From Pirellulaceae bacterium (GTDB lineage Bacteria > Planctomycetota > Planctomycetia > Pirellulales > Pirellulaceae): a stretch of DNA of 32,438 bases. The notes beneath the pieces are model-generated. The model saw nothing but the letters and a program-made list of their open reading frames with translations, made no database searches and was not told the origin of the DNA. Positions 14,608-22,446 of this stretch are shown in pieces. The position numbers and the translations under genes were made by a program. Positions within the stretch are counted from its first letter, which is position 1; each line of letters opens with the position of its first letter. Location: positions 1-32,438 of the forward strand of contig JALSIV010000035.1 in the NCBI GenBank assembly GCA_026989685.1, written 5' to 3'.

Positions 14608-17142
14608 TTATCGCTTGCGGGCGACTTCTGTCGGAGCCGTGTTGTCCGAATCGTCGTCGGAAACGGCAGGCATGTCCGGCTCGAACTGAGCCAGCAGCTC
14701 CACCGTGGCGTCGAGACGCCGGCGGAAACCGCCATTGTCGGGGAATCGCTTCACCAATGGGACCAGCACCTCTCGGGCGCGTTCCAAGGTGGCCGGGGCA
14801 TCATCGGGAGCAAGCTGCATTTGAACAACTCCCAGGTTGTAGAGGCTGTGACTGAGGCGACTGGCGTAGTCCGCCACATTCGGTACTTCGCGGCAGAGCC
14901 GCTCGAAGATCTCGACGGCTTCTTCCAGTGCCTGCGCGGCCAAGCGAAGGTCGCGGCCGGCACAGATGATCGCGAGATTCAAGTGAAAGTCTCCCAATCG
15001 CTTTCGGTATTCCGGCACCGCCGGGTATGTTTCGACCAGCGTTTGCTGTTCGACCAGTCCCTGCCGGTACACCGATTCGGCCTGTTCGGCCCGGCCGGTA
15101 CTTCGCAGCAAGTGTCCCAGGTTCATGCGCAATTGTGTCAGTGCATCGCGGGCACTCGGCGGTACGGACGAGTCTCGGTTGAGCATTTCACGGATTTCGA
15201 TTGCGCGGCGATAGCAGCGCTCCGCCTCTCCGGATCGGCCCGTATCTCTCAACAAGCTTCCCAAGTTGAGCAAAGTGGCCGCCAAGTGGTCGTGATCCGC
15301 AGAGTCGCCGGTGTGCTGAACGGCCTGTTCCAAACAGCGCATCGACCGGCGGAAGACGTCTTCGGCTCGATCCTCCTGCCCCTGGCCTCGCAGCCACAGT
15401 CCGAAGCTGTTCAGCAACCGAGCGTATTGCCGTCGTTCACGAGGCTCCGCGCCGGGGCGATTGGCCAGCCGGGCGGAGATTTCGCGGGCTTCGTCGAAAT
15501 AGCGCCGCGACTCGTCGGGGCGGTTCACCATGATCATGAGAACGGCGAGCTGCCAAGCGATCCCGGCGAGTTGCCTCTCGGTTTCGACATCTGCCGGGAA
15601 TCGGTCGGCCAGGCGGCGGTATTCGGCGAGAGCTTGCCGCCACGACGTTTCGGCTTCCTCGAGTTGGCCCAACCGATATTGGATTTGGCCGACCCGCATC
15701 AGTCCCTCCGCCCGGATCGACTGTCCTTCGCGGTCGTCGCCGCCCAGTTCGGCCAATCGGCGATGGTGCGCGAGTATCTGCTCGAGAAAGGCACGTTCGG
15801 CCTCCGAGATTCGAGGCGACTTGGCGAGTTGATCTTCGATCATTCGCGAAGTGGCCAGGCGGAGTGCGGCAATCGCTTCGCTGCGGATCTTGCGTTCGGC
15901 CCTCAAGGCGGCCATCTTGGCATCGCGTTCGGCCTCGGCTTCGATGGCATGACGCTCGGCTCGGGCGCGCATGGCACGGGCGCGCAGAAAGCCCGTGGTG
16001 GTTCCCACGACTCCCACGGAGAGGACCGTAATCAGTGCGGTCGCGATCAGCGTCAATTGCCGCTTGCGTTTTCGCTGCTCGGCGAGCCGCACCTGGACTT
16101 TCTCACGTTCCAATTCGGCCTGGCGGGCACGATTCTCCGCCTGCTCCCGGATGGCGGCGATGCGTTCGGCCAGCACTCCCGCGTCGCGCGGCCGCTCTGC
16201 AATATCGGGCGACAGGCACTCGCGACAAAGCGCGATCAAATCCGGATCAGCGACCGACTTGTCCAAGAGGTGCTGGCAATAGGTGAGGTCACCCGCTCGA
16301 GCCCTCGCGAGCACTCGATCGGTGCTGTCACGGCCGAACGGCGGCTCACCCGTCAAGAGTTCGCACAGGATCGCACCGAGGGCGAACACGTCGGTTCCGG
16401 CGGAAATCCGGTCGATGTCTCCGCGAGCCTGTTCCGGCGCCATGTACGCGAGCGTTCCCATCACTTCACCGGCTCGCGTCTCCGTTCCTTCCACACCCGC
16501 CGTGGACTCGTCTCCTTTCCAGGGGCTGGAATCGACGTCACCGCACCCAATCGCCGATCCGTCGTCGTCATTGAGCACCTTGGCCAATCCCCAATCCATC
16601 ACCTGTGTTTCGCCGTGCGCTCCCACCATCACGTTGGCCGGTTTCAGGTCGCGATGGATCACACCGTTACGATGAGCGAAGCCGACGGCATGGCAGAGAC
16701 TCTCGAAGACACTCAAGAACTTCCCCGCATTGCTGCTCGGACCGGAGCGGCGCCGCAGAAGTTGCTTGAGAGTGTCTCCTTCAATCAGTCGCAAGATCAA
16801 GAACGGCGTGCCGTCCCGAGTGGTTCCGTGAGCGTGAACGGCCGGGATGGCGGGATGGCGCAGCCGCGCCGTCACCCGTGCCTCGCGGAAGAAGCGGCGT
16901 TCGAGAGCCGTGCCCACCAACTCGGGCCGCAACATCTTCACGGCCACGCAGCGCCCCAGATCGCGGTCGGTCGCCCGATAGACGACACCCATCCCGCCTC
17001 GGCCGATGATTTCGCCGAGTTCCAGCCGCAGATGAGCGACAGGCTGCGATCCGAACCGGCCCTCACGAGCACGGAGGCCTCGCGCCACGTCGTCCTCCGA
17101 AGAGTAGACCGTAGGCCGATCGTTGCTGGGACCGGTGCTCAT
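14608..17142 (-). CDS. membrane-anchored Ser/Thr protein kinase with TPR-like C-terminal region
   Basis: An 844-residue protein. The kinase domain spans residues 41-330: Gly loop GRGGMGVVY (47-55), Lys69 in CVAVKM, Glu87 of helix C in RFFREARV, catalytic loop HRDLKPANVM (163-172) with Asp165 and Asn170, metal motif DWG (183-185) in place of DFG, and APEQARG (235-241). All catalytic residues are present, so it should be active; DWG is common in planctomycete kinases. The activation segment carries an acidic insertion near residues 190-225. A charged helix (330-362) precedes one membrane helix (about 363-385, LTLIATALITVLSVGVVGTT). The rest is helical with TPR-like units such as ATLLNLGSLLRDTGRSGEAE, LRMNLGHLLRSTGRAEQAE and FHLNLAIICAGR. 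This topology puts the kinase in the cytoplasm and the TPR part outside it. Substrate unknown. Confidence 0.92.
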   Translation of the reverse strand: MSTGPSNDRPTVYSSEDDVARGLRAREGRFGSQPVAHLRLELGEIIGRGGMGVVYRATDRDLGRCVAVKMLRPELVGTALERRFFREARVTARLRHPAIPAVHAHGTTRDGTPFLILRLIEGDTLKQLLRRRSGPSSNAGKFLSVFESLCHAVGFAHRNGVIHRDLKPANVMVGAHGETQVMDWGLAKVLNDDDGSAIGCGDVDSSPWKGDESTAGVEGTETRAGEVMGTLAYMAPEQARGDIDRISAGTDVFALGAILCELLTGEPPFGRDSTDRVLARARAGDLTYCQHLLDKSVADPDLIALCRECLSPDIAERPRDAGVLAERIAAIREQAENRARQAELEREKVQVRLAEQRKRKRQLTLIATALITVLSVGVVGTTTGFLRARAMRARAERHAIEAEAERDAKMAALRAERKIRSEAIAALRLATSRMIEDQLAKSPRISEAERAFLEQILAHHRRLAELGGDDREGQSIRAEGLMRVGQIQYRLGQLEEAETSWRQALAEYRRLADRFPADVETERQLAGIAWQLAVLMIMVNRPDESRRYFDEAREISARLANRPGAEPRERRQYARLLNSFGLWLRGQGQEDRAEDVFRRSMRCLEQAVQHTGDSADHDHLAATLLNLGSLLRDTGRSGEAERCYRRAIEIREMLNRDSSVPPSARDALTQLRMNLGHLLRSTGRAEQAESVYRQGLVEQQTLVETYPAVPEYRKRLGDFHLNLAIICAGRDLRLAAQALEEAVEIFERLCREVPNVADYASRLSHSLYNLGVVQMQLAPDDAPATLERAREVLVPLVKRFPDNGGFRRRLDATVELLAQFEPDMPAVSDDDSDNTAPTEVARKR

Positions 17143-17322
17143 GAATTGAACGCCTCACGAAAAGATTCCTCCCCCGGCTCCAGTTTAACAACCCCGGAGG
17201 CGAAGGTAAACTATCGGGCGCGGCCCGAGTCTCCCCGAGGCGTCGCGGATGTGTCAGCCGCGAGAGCGGCCGACCCGGCAATATCGGCTGCGGCGTCGAG
17301 CCGGCCGGAGGTCGGTGCGGTT

Positions 17323-18072
17323 TCAGCGGCGAGCCGCCCAGATCACGCTTTGGATCAGGAGTCGGCGGTACGCGGGGTTGCGTCGAGCGTCCAATGTGTG
17401 GCCCAACACGTTTTGCACCACGCGGCCCTTGCCGTACTGGTGACTGAATACGATCGGTTCGGTCGCATGGCTCCAGTCGGAATAGGCTTCGGCAATCACG
17501 TGAATGGGCTCTTCGCCCGAGAGCCTCGCGTAGAGTTCGTCCGTGATGGAGAAGTCATTGACGCCCTTGGCGATCGGGTGCTCGGGATCGACGATCTTCA
17601 CCTTGAACCGGCTCATCGGACCGTGCCCACCGATGCCTTTTTTCCAGACGCGGCCCAGGAGTTTCTGATATTCGGCCCAGTCTTGAAACGCACTGCACGC
17701 GAAGTGCAACGCCACCAGGCCCTTTCCATCTTTGACGAAATCGACCAGAGCCTGCTTGGCTTTTTCACTCGGTTCGGGCTCCTTCCAGAAACCGTAGTTG
17801 AGAACGATCACGTCGTACTTGGCGAGTGACGAAGATTCGAGGATCCCCAGGTCCTCGCAGATGAAAACCTGGCACGCTCCGTCCTTTTCCAAGATCTCGC
17901 GCACCAGCGGCGAGGACTGTTTCCACGGATGCGACTTGACGTCGAATCCCGTCAGCAGCAGAACGCGGATCGGCTTGGAAGTTTGAGCGTCAGCGGCGGC
18001 CGGTGCCCAGCAGCAGGAGAAAAGGAACCCGGCGGTAGCGGCCAACAGAGTGCGGCGATTCAGTTTCGACAT
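17323..18072 (-). CDS. ThuA-domain protein with twin-arginine-like signal
   Basis: A 249-residue protein. The N-terminus SKLNRRTLLAATAGFLFS has a twin-Arg motif and a hydrophobic stretch ending near ADAQ, so export through Tat (or Sec) is likely. The mature part is a ThuA-like glutamine-amidotransferase fold: IRVLLLTGFDVKSHPW, KYDVIVLNYGFW, VKDGKGLVALHFACSAF, GGHGPMSRFKVKI, HPIAKGVNDFSITDELYARL, VFSHQYGKGRVVQNVLGH. ThuA proteins are linked to trehalose and related sugar use, but the reaction of the exported planctomycete versions is not known. AAGGAG (plus-strand CTCCTT at 18080-18085) sits seven bases before the ATG. It lies downstream of the phosphatase gene on the same strand, 181 bases away. 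A second ThuA protein is encoded at 30747-31640. Confidence 0.87.
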   Translation of the reverse strand: MSKLNRRTLLAATAGFLFSCCWAPAAADAQTSKPIRVLLLTGFDVKSHPWKQSSPLVREILEKDGACQVFICEDLGILESSSLAKYDVIVLNYGFWKEPEPSEKAKQALVDFVKDGKGLVALHFACSAFQDWAEYQKLLGRVWKKGIGGHGPMSRFKVKIVDPEHPIAKGVNDFSITDELYARLSGEEPIHVIAEAYSDWSHATEPIVFSHQYGKGRVVQNVLGHTLDARRNPAYRRLLIQSVIWAARR

Positions 18073-18195
18073 GATGATGCTCCTTGGGAAGACTACGGGC
18101 AGGTGTTCGGTTGGCCGGTTTGCGGCTTGGAGTCCTGGGAGATCTTCTCGATGTTATCACATCTACGCGCCAGGCGCGCATCCTGCACGGACTTT

Positions 18196-18253
18196 CGGTT
18201 CTCATCACCACCCCTCCAGCCTCTCGCCCCCAGCCTCGCGGGCGCAGCCCGCG
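18196..18253 (-). repeat. heptamer-repeat element C, abutting the phosphatase stop codon
   Basis: On the minus strand, right after TAA (18256-18254), comes the perfect hairpin CGCGGGC-TGC-GCCCGCG (plus 18237-18253). GAGGCTG-type heptamers and a GGTGATGAGAACCG tail follow. The head and position after the stop match element B. The 7-bp GC stem could act as a terminator or mRNA end protector; no T-run follows. Confidence 0.78.
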
Positions 18254-20251
18254 TTACGGATAGCGCAGTTCCTTGGGCTGGGACTTGGCTGGGCGAGGCT
18301 TCGGGGCCGGGCGTTTGCGCTTGGTCTTTCGGTTCTTGCCTTTGCCGCGAGCGGGCGGAGCTGCCTGCTTGGCGGATTCCACCAACGGTTCGAGATGGCG
18401 ATAGGTCCGGATTCGATCCCCCTCGCCGATGCGCACCGTGAAGGACGCCTCGCGGAATACGGGCGGGCGGAAACGCTTGCCCGAAATGCGGATCGTATAG
18501 ACCACTTCGTTGAGGTACTCGTCGATCACTTGCACGACCGGGTCGGCAACGTCGCTGACCACCGGCGGAAGATGCCCTTTGGGACGGCGACTGTAATTGT
18601 CCTGCTGCCGGACGGTGATCGGCCATCCCGGAAACTGCTTCGCCTCGCGACTGGTGACATCGATGTGTCTCGGCCAACATTCGAACGTGATGGTGCGAGT
18701 CGACTTCTTGAATCGGATCAGACCGTAACCCGCGGCGTTGTAGTTGCGCGGTGTGGGGTTGGCGTAGGCGTGCATCGTCAACTTATTGCGGAAGCCGTCG
18801 TAATAGCGGCCGGTAAAGGGAAGCGGGTTGGACGCGTCGTGGTTCATCGGCGGCTCCAGCGGCCACCACCAACGGCCGTAGTAATTGACGATCGAGGGAA
18901 CGCAAAACGAGTATCCGGCATCCTCCCATTCATTGATGCCGTGGTGGATCACGGTGGCCAGATGCTGGTCGCCCGCGATGTGGACGGCGAAGCAGCGCCG
19001 CAGAGCCCTCAAGGCTCGAGCCCGGCCCGATTGAGGCCATCCATTGGAATCGAGGTCGGCCACCAGTCGGCTGCGAGCCCCGCCGTGGATGTGGGCGCCT
19101 CCGGCGAAGATCGTCTGCGAGAGGACGGCTTTCATCTGCACACCGCTCCAGTCCTGCCCCCAGCGATTGAGGAACTTGAGCTGTCGCGCCCCGAGCAGCC
19201 GGGCTTCGGGAAGATCGACGGCCTGCCGGTCGAAATCGAGATCGTTGATGTGGTCGGGACGGGGACCCATCTGAGGCACCAGACCGGCCGGCCCCGTCTT
19301 CCACTTGCGATCTTCGATGATGGCAAAGTCGACTCCGCCGACGTTGAGACGGGTGTAGTAGACCGTGATTCCCTGCTGGATCGGTGTGGGATCGTAGGGA
19401 TCGGGCAAATGACTGGTTTGAGCTCGCTGGACCATGTTCACGTAGTCCGCCGGCATGATGTAGCCGCCATCGGCACCACCCGGCAAATGCGAAACCTTCC
19501 CCCCCTCGCCCCATAAGTTGCCTTGGCCCACGTCGTGATCGTCGGGAATCGTGATCACGGGCCGGTCCCGCAAGATCTCCTTGAACTGGCGCCCGAACAG
19601 CAACCAGGCCGCCGTGTGGTGACGATGGTCGTAACTCTGGTCCCCCGAAAAGAACAGCAGGTCGGGATCCTGAGCCTTCACGTTGGCGACGATGTCGTCG
19701 CGAGGTCCCCGGTCGGAGTTGGAATTCCCGGTGAACGCGGCAACGACGATTTCGTCCTTATCAACCGGGTTCTTGCGGATGCGACCTTCGAACGTCGAAC
19801 CGCCGACATGAACGACGCGGTAGTCGTAGTCTTTGGAGTCGTCCCAAGACTCGATGCGAAAGACGGCCAGCCAGCCCTTCTCGTCGACCGGACTGGTCGC
19901 CACCTTTTTCCACGGGCCGCCCGAGCGGCGAACTTCCAGCCAGACTTCGCGAGGCTCGTTCTCTTTTAGCGGGTAGAGCTGAGCACTCATCTTCAGCACC
20001 CCGTCTTGCACGGTGTACAGGGCGAATCCGATGACCTGGTCGCGAGGCACGTCGGGGATGGTGGGCCGCCCCCCCTTGCGTTCGATGCGGATCGGTTCGG
20101 GGCCCTGCTGGTCGCCTTGAGGGGGCTTGTTGGGAGATTGGGCGGCGAGTCGGCCCGAGCCCCCGACCGTCGTGGCCAGAAGTATGATCAGAACGGAAAG
20201 GAGAAAACCGGAGCGAGATGGGACAGAGGCCGTGAGCATCGACGGGACCAT
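18254..20251 (-). CDS. exported PhoD-like metallophosphatase
   Basis: A 665-residue protein with an N-terminal hydrophobic signal (FLLSVLIILLATTVGGSG, residues 16-33) and then a Pro/Gln/Gly-rich stretch. A beta-rich N-terminal domain (about 70-165) precedes the calcineurin-like phosphoesterase core. Metal-site motifs are LLFFSGDQSYDHRHH (Asp204), TIPDDHDVGQGN (237-240), FAIIEDRKWKTG, IFAGGAHIHGG and HIAGDQHLATVIHHG. This matches PhoD-type alkaline phosphatase/phosphodiesterases, which act outside the cytoplasm on phosphomono- or diesters using metal ions. The C-terminus is a basic Lys/Arg/Pro tail of about 30 residues. The start is uncertain: ATG 20251 or the next in-frame ATG at 20239, neither with a clear Shine-Dalgarno sequence. 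Whether it is a true alkaline phosphatase cannot be told from the sequence alone. Confidence 0.85.
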   Translation of the reverse strand: MVPSMLTASVPSRSGFLLSVLIILLATTVGGSGRLAAQSPNKPPQGDQQGPEPIRIERKGGRPTIPDVPRDQVIGFALYTVQDGVLKMSAQLYPLKENEPREVWLEVRRSGGPWKKVATSPVDEKGWLAVFRIESWDDSKDYDYRVVHVGGSTFEGRIRKNPVDKDEIVVAAFTGNSNSDRGPRDDIVANVKAQDPDLLFFSGDQSYDHRHHTAAWLLFGRQFKEILRDRPVITIPDDHDVGQGNLWGEGGKVSHLPGGADGGYIMPADYVNMVQRAQTSHLPDPYDPTPIQQGITVYYTRLNVGGVDFAIIEDRKWKTGPAGLVPQMGPRPDHINDLDFDRQAVDLPEARLLGARQLKFLNRWGQDWSGVQMKAVLSQTIFAGGAHIHGGARSRLVADLDSNGWPQSGRARALRALRRCFAVHIAGDQHLATVIHHGINEWEDAGYSFCVPSIVNYYGRWWWPLEPPMNHDASNPLPFTGRYYDGFRNKLTMHAYANPTPRNYNAAGYGLIRFKKSTRTITFECWPRHIDVTSREAKQFPGWPITVRQQDNYSRRPKGHLPPVVSDVADPVVQVIDEYLNEVVYTIRISGKRFRPPVFREASFTVRIGEGDRIRTYRHLEPLVESAKQAAPPARGKGKNRKTKRKRPAPKPRPAKSQPKELRYP

Positions 20252-20290
20252 TCGTAAGCCGGGGGGGAGCAGGAGTCGTTACCAACAAAA

Positions 20291-20346
20291 TGCCGCGGGC
20301 ATCGTAGGCGGGAGGCTGGAGGCTGTAAGGATGATAGTGACAACGG
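20291..20346 (+). repeat. heptamer-repeat element D
   Basis: GCGGGCATCG, then TAGGCGG, two GAGGCTG, TAAGGAT, GATAGTG and ACAACGG in 7-base register from 20305. It has the same design as elements A-C but no perfect head hairpin. It lies upstream of the divergent phosphatase gene. Confidence 0.75.
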
Positions 20347-20381
20347 AAACTCGCGGCAACATGCCCTCTCTCAAGCCAACA

Positions 20382-20560
20382 GGGACAGGCACCGCCACTC
20401 CCCTCCTTTGGATACCAGGGACAGGCATGGCTTCTCCCGCCCATGCCATCCCCACTGCAAGGTTATTCAATCCTGGAGAAATCGGGGACAGGCACCGTTT
20501 GTGCGGCCCAAGACAGCCGTCCATTGTGGGGGGGCACGGCAAAATCGGGGACAGGCATCG
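20382..20560 (+). repeat. four REP-like GGGACAGGCA repeats
   Basis: GGGACAGGCA followed by C or T occurs at 20382, 20418, 20485 and 20548; the last two are preceded by AATCG. The second has an inverted partner: GGCATGG (20424-20430) and CCATGCC (20441-20447) form a hairpin. The arrangement resembles clustered REP/BIME-type extragenic palindromes. No coding region was found in 20252-20696. Confidence 0.6.
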
Positions 20561-20628
20561 TCCGGGCGTCACTCTCGCGAGGCGAGCGTAGTGGGGTGCA
20601 TGTCCGCCGGAGCCAGCGGCTCATGTGG

Positions 20629-20663
20629 CGAATATTGACAAAATTCGGGCCACCGACTAAGTT
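20629..20663 (+). promoter_or_regulatory. promoter and possible operator of the parDE operon
   Basis: A perfect -35 TTGACA (20635-20640) is followed after 17 bases by TAAGTT (20658-20663), a weak -10. The inverted pair CGAAT (20629-20633) and ATTCG (20643-20647) brackets the -35 and is a candidate operator for autorepression by the ParD-ParE complex, as is usual for this type of module. Confidence 0.5.
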
Positions 20664-20696
20664 TTACCGAAGACGATCAAGATTCGAGAGGTCACC

Positions 20697-20945
20697 ATGG
20701 CCAAATCTCTCAATTTATCGCTTACCGACGAGTTACGGGCCTTCATCGACCGGAACTGCGGGGACGGGACCCTCTACGCAACACCCAGCGAGTTTGTGCG
20801 GGATGTCCTCCGGCGGCACAAGTTGCAGCAAGAGGCCGGCGAGGTGCGTGACGCAATCATCGAAGGCTACCAGGATGCCGTAGCGGGCCGAATCATGGCT
20901 TTCGACGGCAATCTCCGGGGGATGCTCAAGAAAGCTCGAAAGTGA
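20697..20945 (+). CDS. parD: ParD-family antitoxin
   Basis: An 82-residue protein. The N-terminal half (KSLNLSLTDELRAFIDRN, then TPSEFVRDVLRRH) is a ribbon-helix-helix DNA-binding domain as in CC2985/ParD antitoxins. The C-terminal half (EGYQDAVAGRIMAFDGNL) is the toxin-binding tail. It neutralises the downstream toxin and probably represses its own promoter. GAGAGGT lies five bases before the ATG. The stop overlaps the GTG start of parE as GTGA, the normal coupling for such pairs. Confidence 0.9.
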   Translation: MAKSLNLSLTDELRAFIDRNCGDGTLYATPSEFVRDVLRRHKLQQEAGEVRDAIIEGYQDAVAGRIMAFDGNLRGMLKKARK

Positions 20946-21322
20946 GCGTCGAGAAGACCAGAGCAAACCTGTTTCTTACCGAACGGGCGCTACGCGACAT
21001 CGCAGAGATCGAACGCTTTTCGATTTCCAAATGGGAAAAGAACGCGGCCGCCAGGTACATCAGCGACATCGAAGCGGGATTGTCCAGGCTACAAGAGAAC
21101 TCCTCGCTATTGCGGGCCGAGGAAGATCTGCACCCGGAACTGCGATTTTATCGGGTGAACAAGCACCTTCTCGTTTGCGACGTTCGGCAAGACACCATCT
21201 TTCTGCTCACAGTGGTCCATGCCAGTCGTGACATTCCAAGCCGATTGGCAGAGATGCAGCCCAGCCTGACGTTGGAGGTCGAACTCCTGCATGAGCAACT
21301 CGGGAAACGCAACAGGCGGTAG
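20942..21322 (+). CDS. parE: ParE/RelE-superfamily toxin
   Basis: A 126-residue protein starting at GTG 20942, overlapping the antitoxin stop by four bases. Features of the ParE fold: LTERALRDIAEIERFSISKW near the N-terminus, then GLSRLQENSSLLRAEEDL, LRFYRVNKHLLVCDVRQDTI and FLLTVVHASRDIPSRL. The terminal strand with VVHASRDI matches the family (commonly V-x-H-x-R-D). ParE toxins typically inhibit DNA gyrase. The tail after residue 105 is longer than in typical ParE (about 95-100 residues). The 78-bp palindromic element starts five bases after the stop. Confidence 0.88.
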   Translation: MSVEKTRANLFLTERALRDIAEIERFSISKWEKNAAARYISDIEAGLSRLQENSSLLRAEEDLHPELRFYRVNKHLLVCDVRQDTIFLLTVVHASRDIPSRLAEMQPSLTLEVELLHEQLGKRNRR

Positions 21323-21326
21323 CTAA

Positions 21327-21404
21327 GAGGCTGTCACAAAACTCCAAGCTGCAAGCAACATGCCTGAGGCCGGAAAGCGGCACGTCGGGTTTTGGTACAG
21401 GCTC
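21327..21404 (+). repeat. 78-bp palindromic element, copy 3 (behind parE)
   Basis: The same length and ends as the copies in pncB: GAGGCTGTCACAAAAC at the left and GTTTTGGTACAGGCTC at the right, with a diverged centre (about 80 percent identity to copy 2 by eye). Here it is intergenic, showing that the element is mobile or dispersed and not part of the enzyme. Confidence 0.85.
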
Positions 21405-21431
21405 TAATACTTCCGGGGACGATCTTTCTGA

Positions 21432-21604
21432 GTAACAGTTTAGCCGAATGAAGTAGCCCCGCCGATTGCCGAGTCGTAAGTGCAACTGCCAACTACGCGT
21501 GGGACATTCCCTATCCATCACGCTTACCGCAGACGCACGATTTCCATAACCACATCCGGCAGTTGCTCTTACGACGTGCCAACTCCAGACGGCTAAACAG
21601 TTAC
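21432..21604 (+). mobile_element. 173-bp MITE, probably IS66-derived
   Basis: The left end GTAACAGTTTAGCCG (21432-21446) and right end CGGCTAAACAGTTAC (21590-21604) are 15-bp inverted repeats with one mismatch. Both sides carry the direct repeat CTTTCTGA (21424-21431 and 21605-21612), an 8-bp target duplication. Deeper inverted matches (GTCGTAAGTGCAACTGCC against GGCAGTTGCTCTTACGAC) allow a long hairpin. Ends starting GTAA and an 8-bp duplication are typical of the IS66 family. There is no transposase inside, so it would need one supplied in trans. Confidence 0.82.
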
Positions 21605-21605
21605 C

Positions 21606-21845
21606 TTTCTGAAAGTCCCAAACGAATTCGGCTCGTTCGATGACTACATTTGGCGGTTCGTCGACGGGGAGACCATTCAAAGCCGCTGGACAACTGCGGA
21701 CGAGGTTCCGGTCACGACCCCCGAGTCGGACGCCTTGAGCCGGGACTTGAAACAGCGGGGCTTCAAATTCGTCGGCAGCACGATCATGTATGCGCACATG
21801 CAAGCGGTGGGGATGGTCAATGACCACCTGGTGAACTGTGCTTTC
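21606..21845 (+). pseudogene. tag: C-terminal remnant of DNA-3-methyladenine glycosylase I
   Basis: In one frame, about 80 residues match the C-terminal part of Tag: FLKVPNEFGSFDDYIWRFV, then VPVTTPESDALSRDLKQRGF, KFVGSTIMYAHMQAVG and MVNDHLVNC. The His and Cys in NDHLVNC correspond to two of the zinc ligands of Tag. The N-terminal 110 residues, including the catalytic region, are absent; the upstream side is the MITE and the 78-bp element. After VNC the similarity stops and the frame runs on without sense. This is therefore a decayed gene fragment that cannot make an active alkylation-repair glycosylase. Confidence 0.82.
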
Positions 21846-22065
21846 GGTACGGTGAGTGTGCAAGGCGGGAGTCGTCGGGTGATCCCCCCCTCCCGTTGCA
21901 GTGCCTGCTTGACGGCTTGGCAAAAATCGGCAAAGCTATCCCACCTTTCCTATTTTTCCAGACCTGCGAGCTGGCGAGATGGGGACGGGGAAGAGGATGT
22001 ATCTTGGGTGAGATCGGGCCGAGCCCGGTCTCGAGTGGAACTCGAACGCGAAGGAGTTGTCAACG

Positions 22066-22383
22066 ATGGAGCTGGTACGCATGGCGGGGCGCGGATGGTT
22101 GTGTGGAGCGGTGCTGGGAGCCGCATTGATTCTGGGCACGTCGCGCGACGCAGAGGCCTTCGGCCGCTTGCGAGGTGGCTGAACAACGGCGGCATGCGAC
22201 GACGTGGTCACGTCGTCATTTTCGGCCGGTCGTTCGTCGGTCGCATCGAACGCTTCCACCGCCAACGGTGGTTCGGCTCAAGGAAGTTCGCGAGCCCAGT
22301 CGGGAGTGACCGGGCAGCAAAGCGTTTCCTCGGCTCGCTGGACTCGAGCTCCTCGGCGCGGGTTCTTCCGCCGCCGGCGTTAA
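22066..22383 (+). pseudogene. small secreted protein frame split by in-frame TGA
   Basis: ATG 22066 has a strong ribosome binding site (AAGGAG, 22051-22056, nine bases upstream). The first 38 codons encode MELVRMAGRGWLCGAVLGAA followed by LILGTSRDAEAFGRLRGG. That is a signal peptide with likely cleavage after AEA, and it ends at TGA 22180-22182. The same frame stays open for another 66 codons to TAA 22381-22383. This second part encodes a Ser/Ala/Gln/Gly-rich stretch and a basic end (WTRAPRRGFFRRRR). It could be a nonsense-broken gene, a genuine 38-residue secreted peptide, or a read-through or recoded frame. I favour a recent nonsense mutation. No family recognised. Confidence 0.45.
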
Positions 22384-22446
22384 TGGCATCACCGCGAGCC
22401 GGTGGTGCTCGACCTTGCATGGCAGTCGGCGTGCCCGGGCAGCGGT

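Noticed and set aside
17143-17322. Sigma-70 promoter for the kinase on the minus strand (TTTACC-16-TTAAAC)
   Set aside because: Both hexamers match the consensus poorly and the spacing is not optimal, so I do not call it.
14821-17829. Plus-strand frame of 1002 codons opposite the kinase
   Set aside because: Antisense shadow of the kinase gene, whose motifs are unambiguous; composition is Arg/Gln/His-rich without domains.
18050-19516. Plus-strand frame of 488 codons opposite the PhoD-like gene
   Set aside because: Shadow of the metallophosphatase, which has conserved metal-site motifs on the minus strand.
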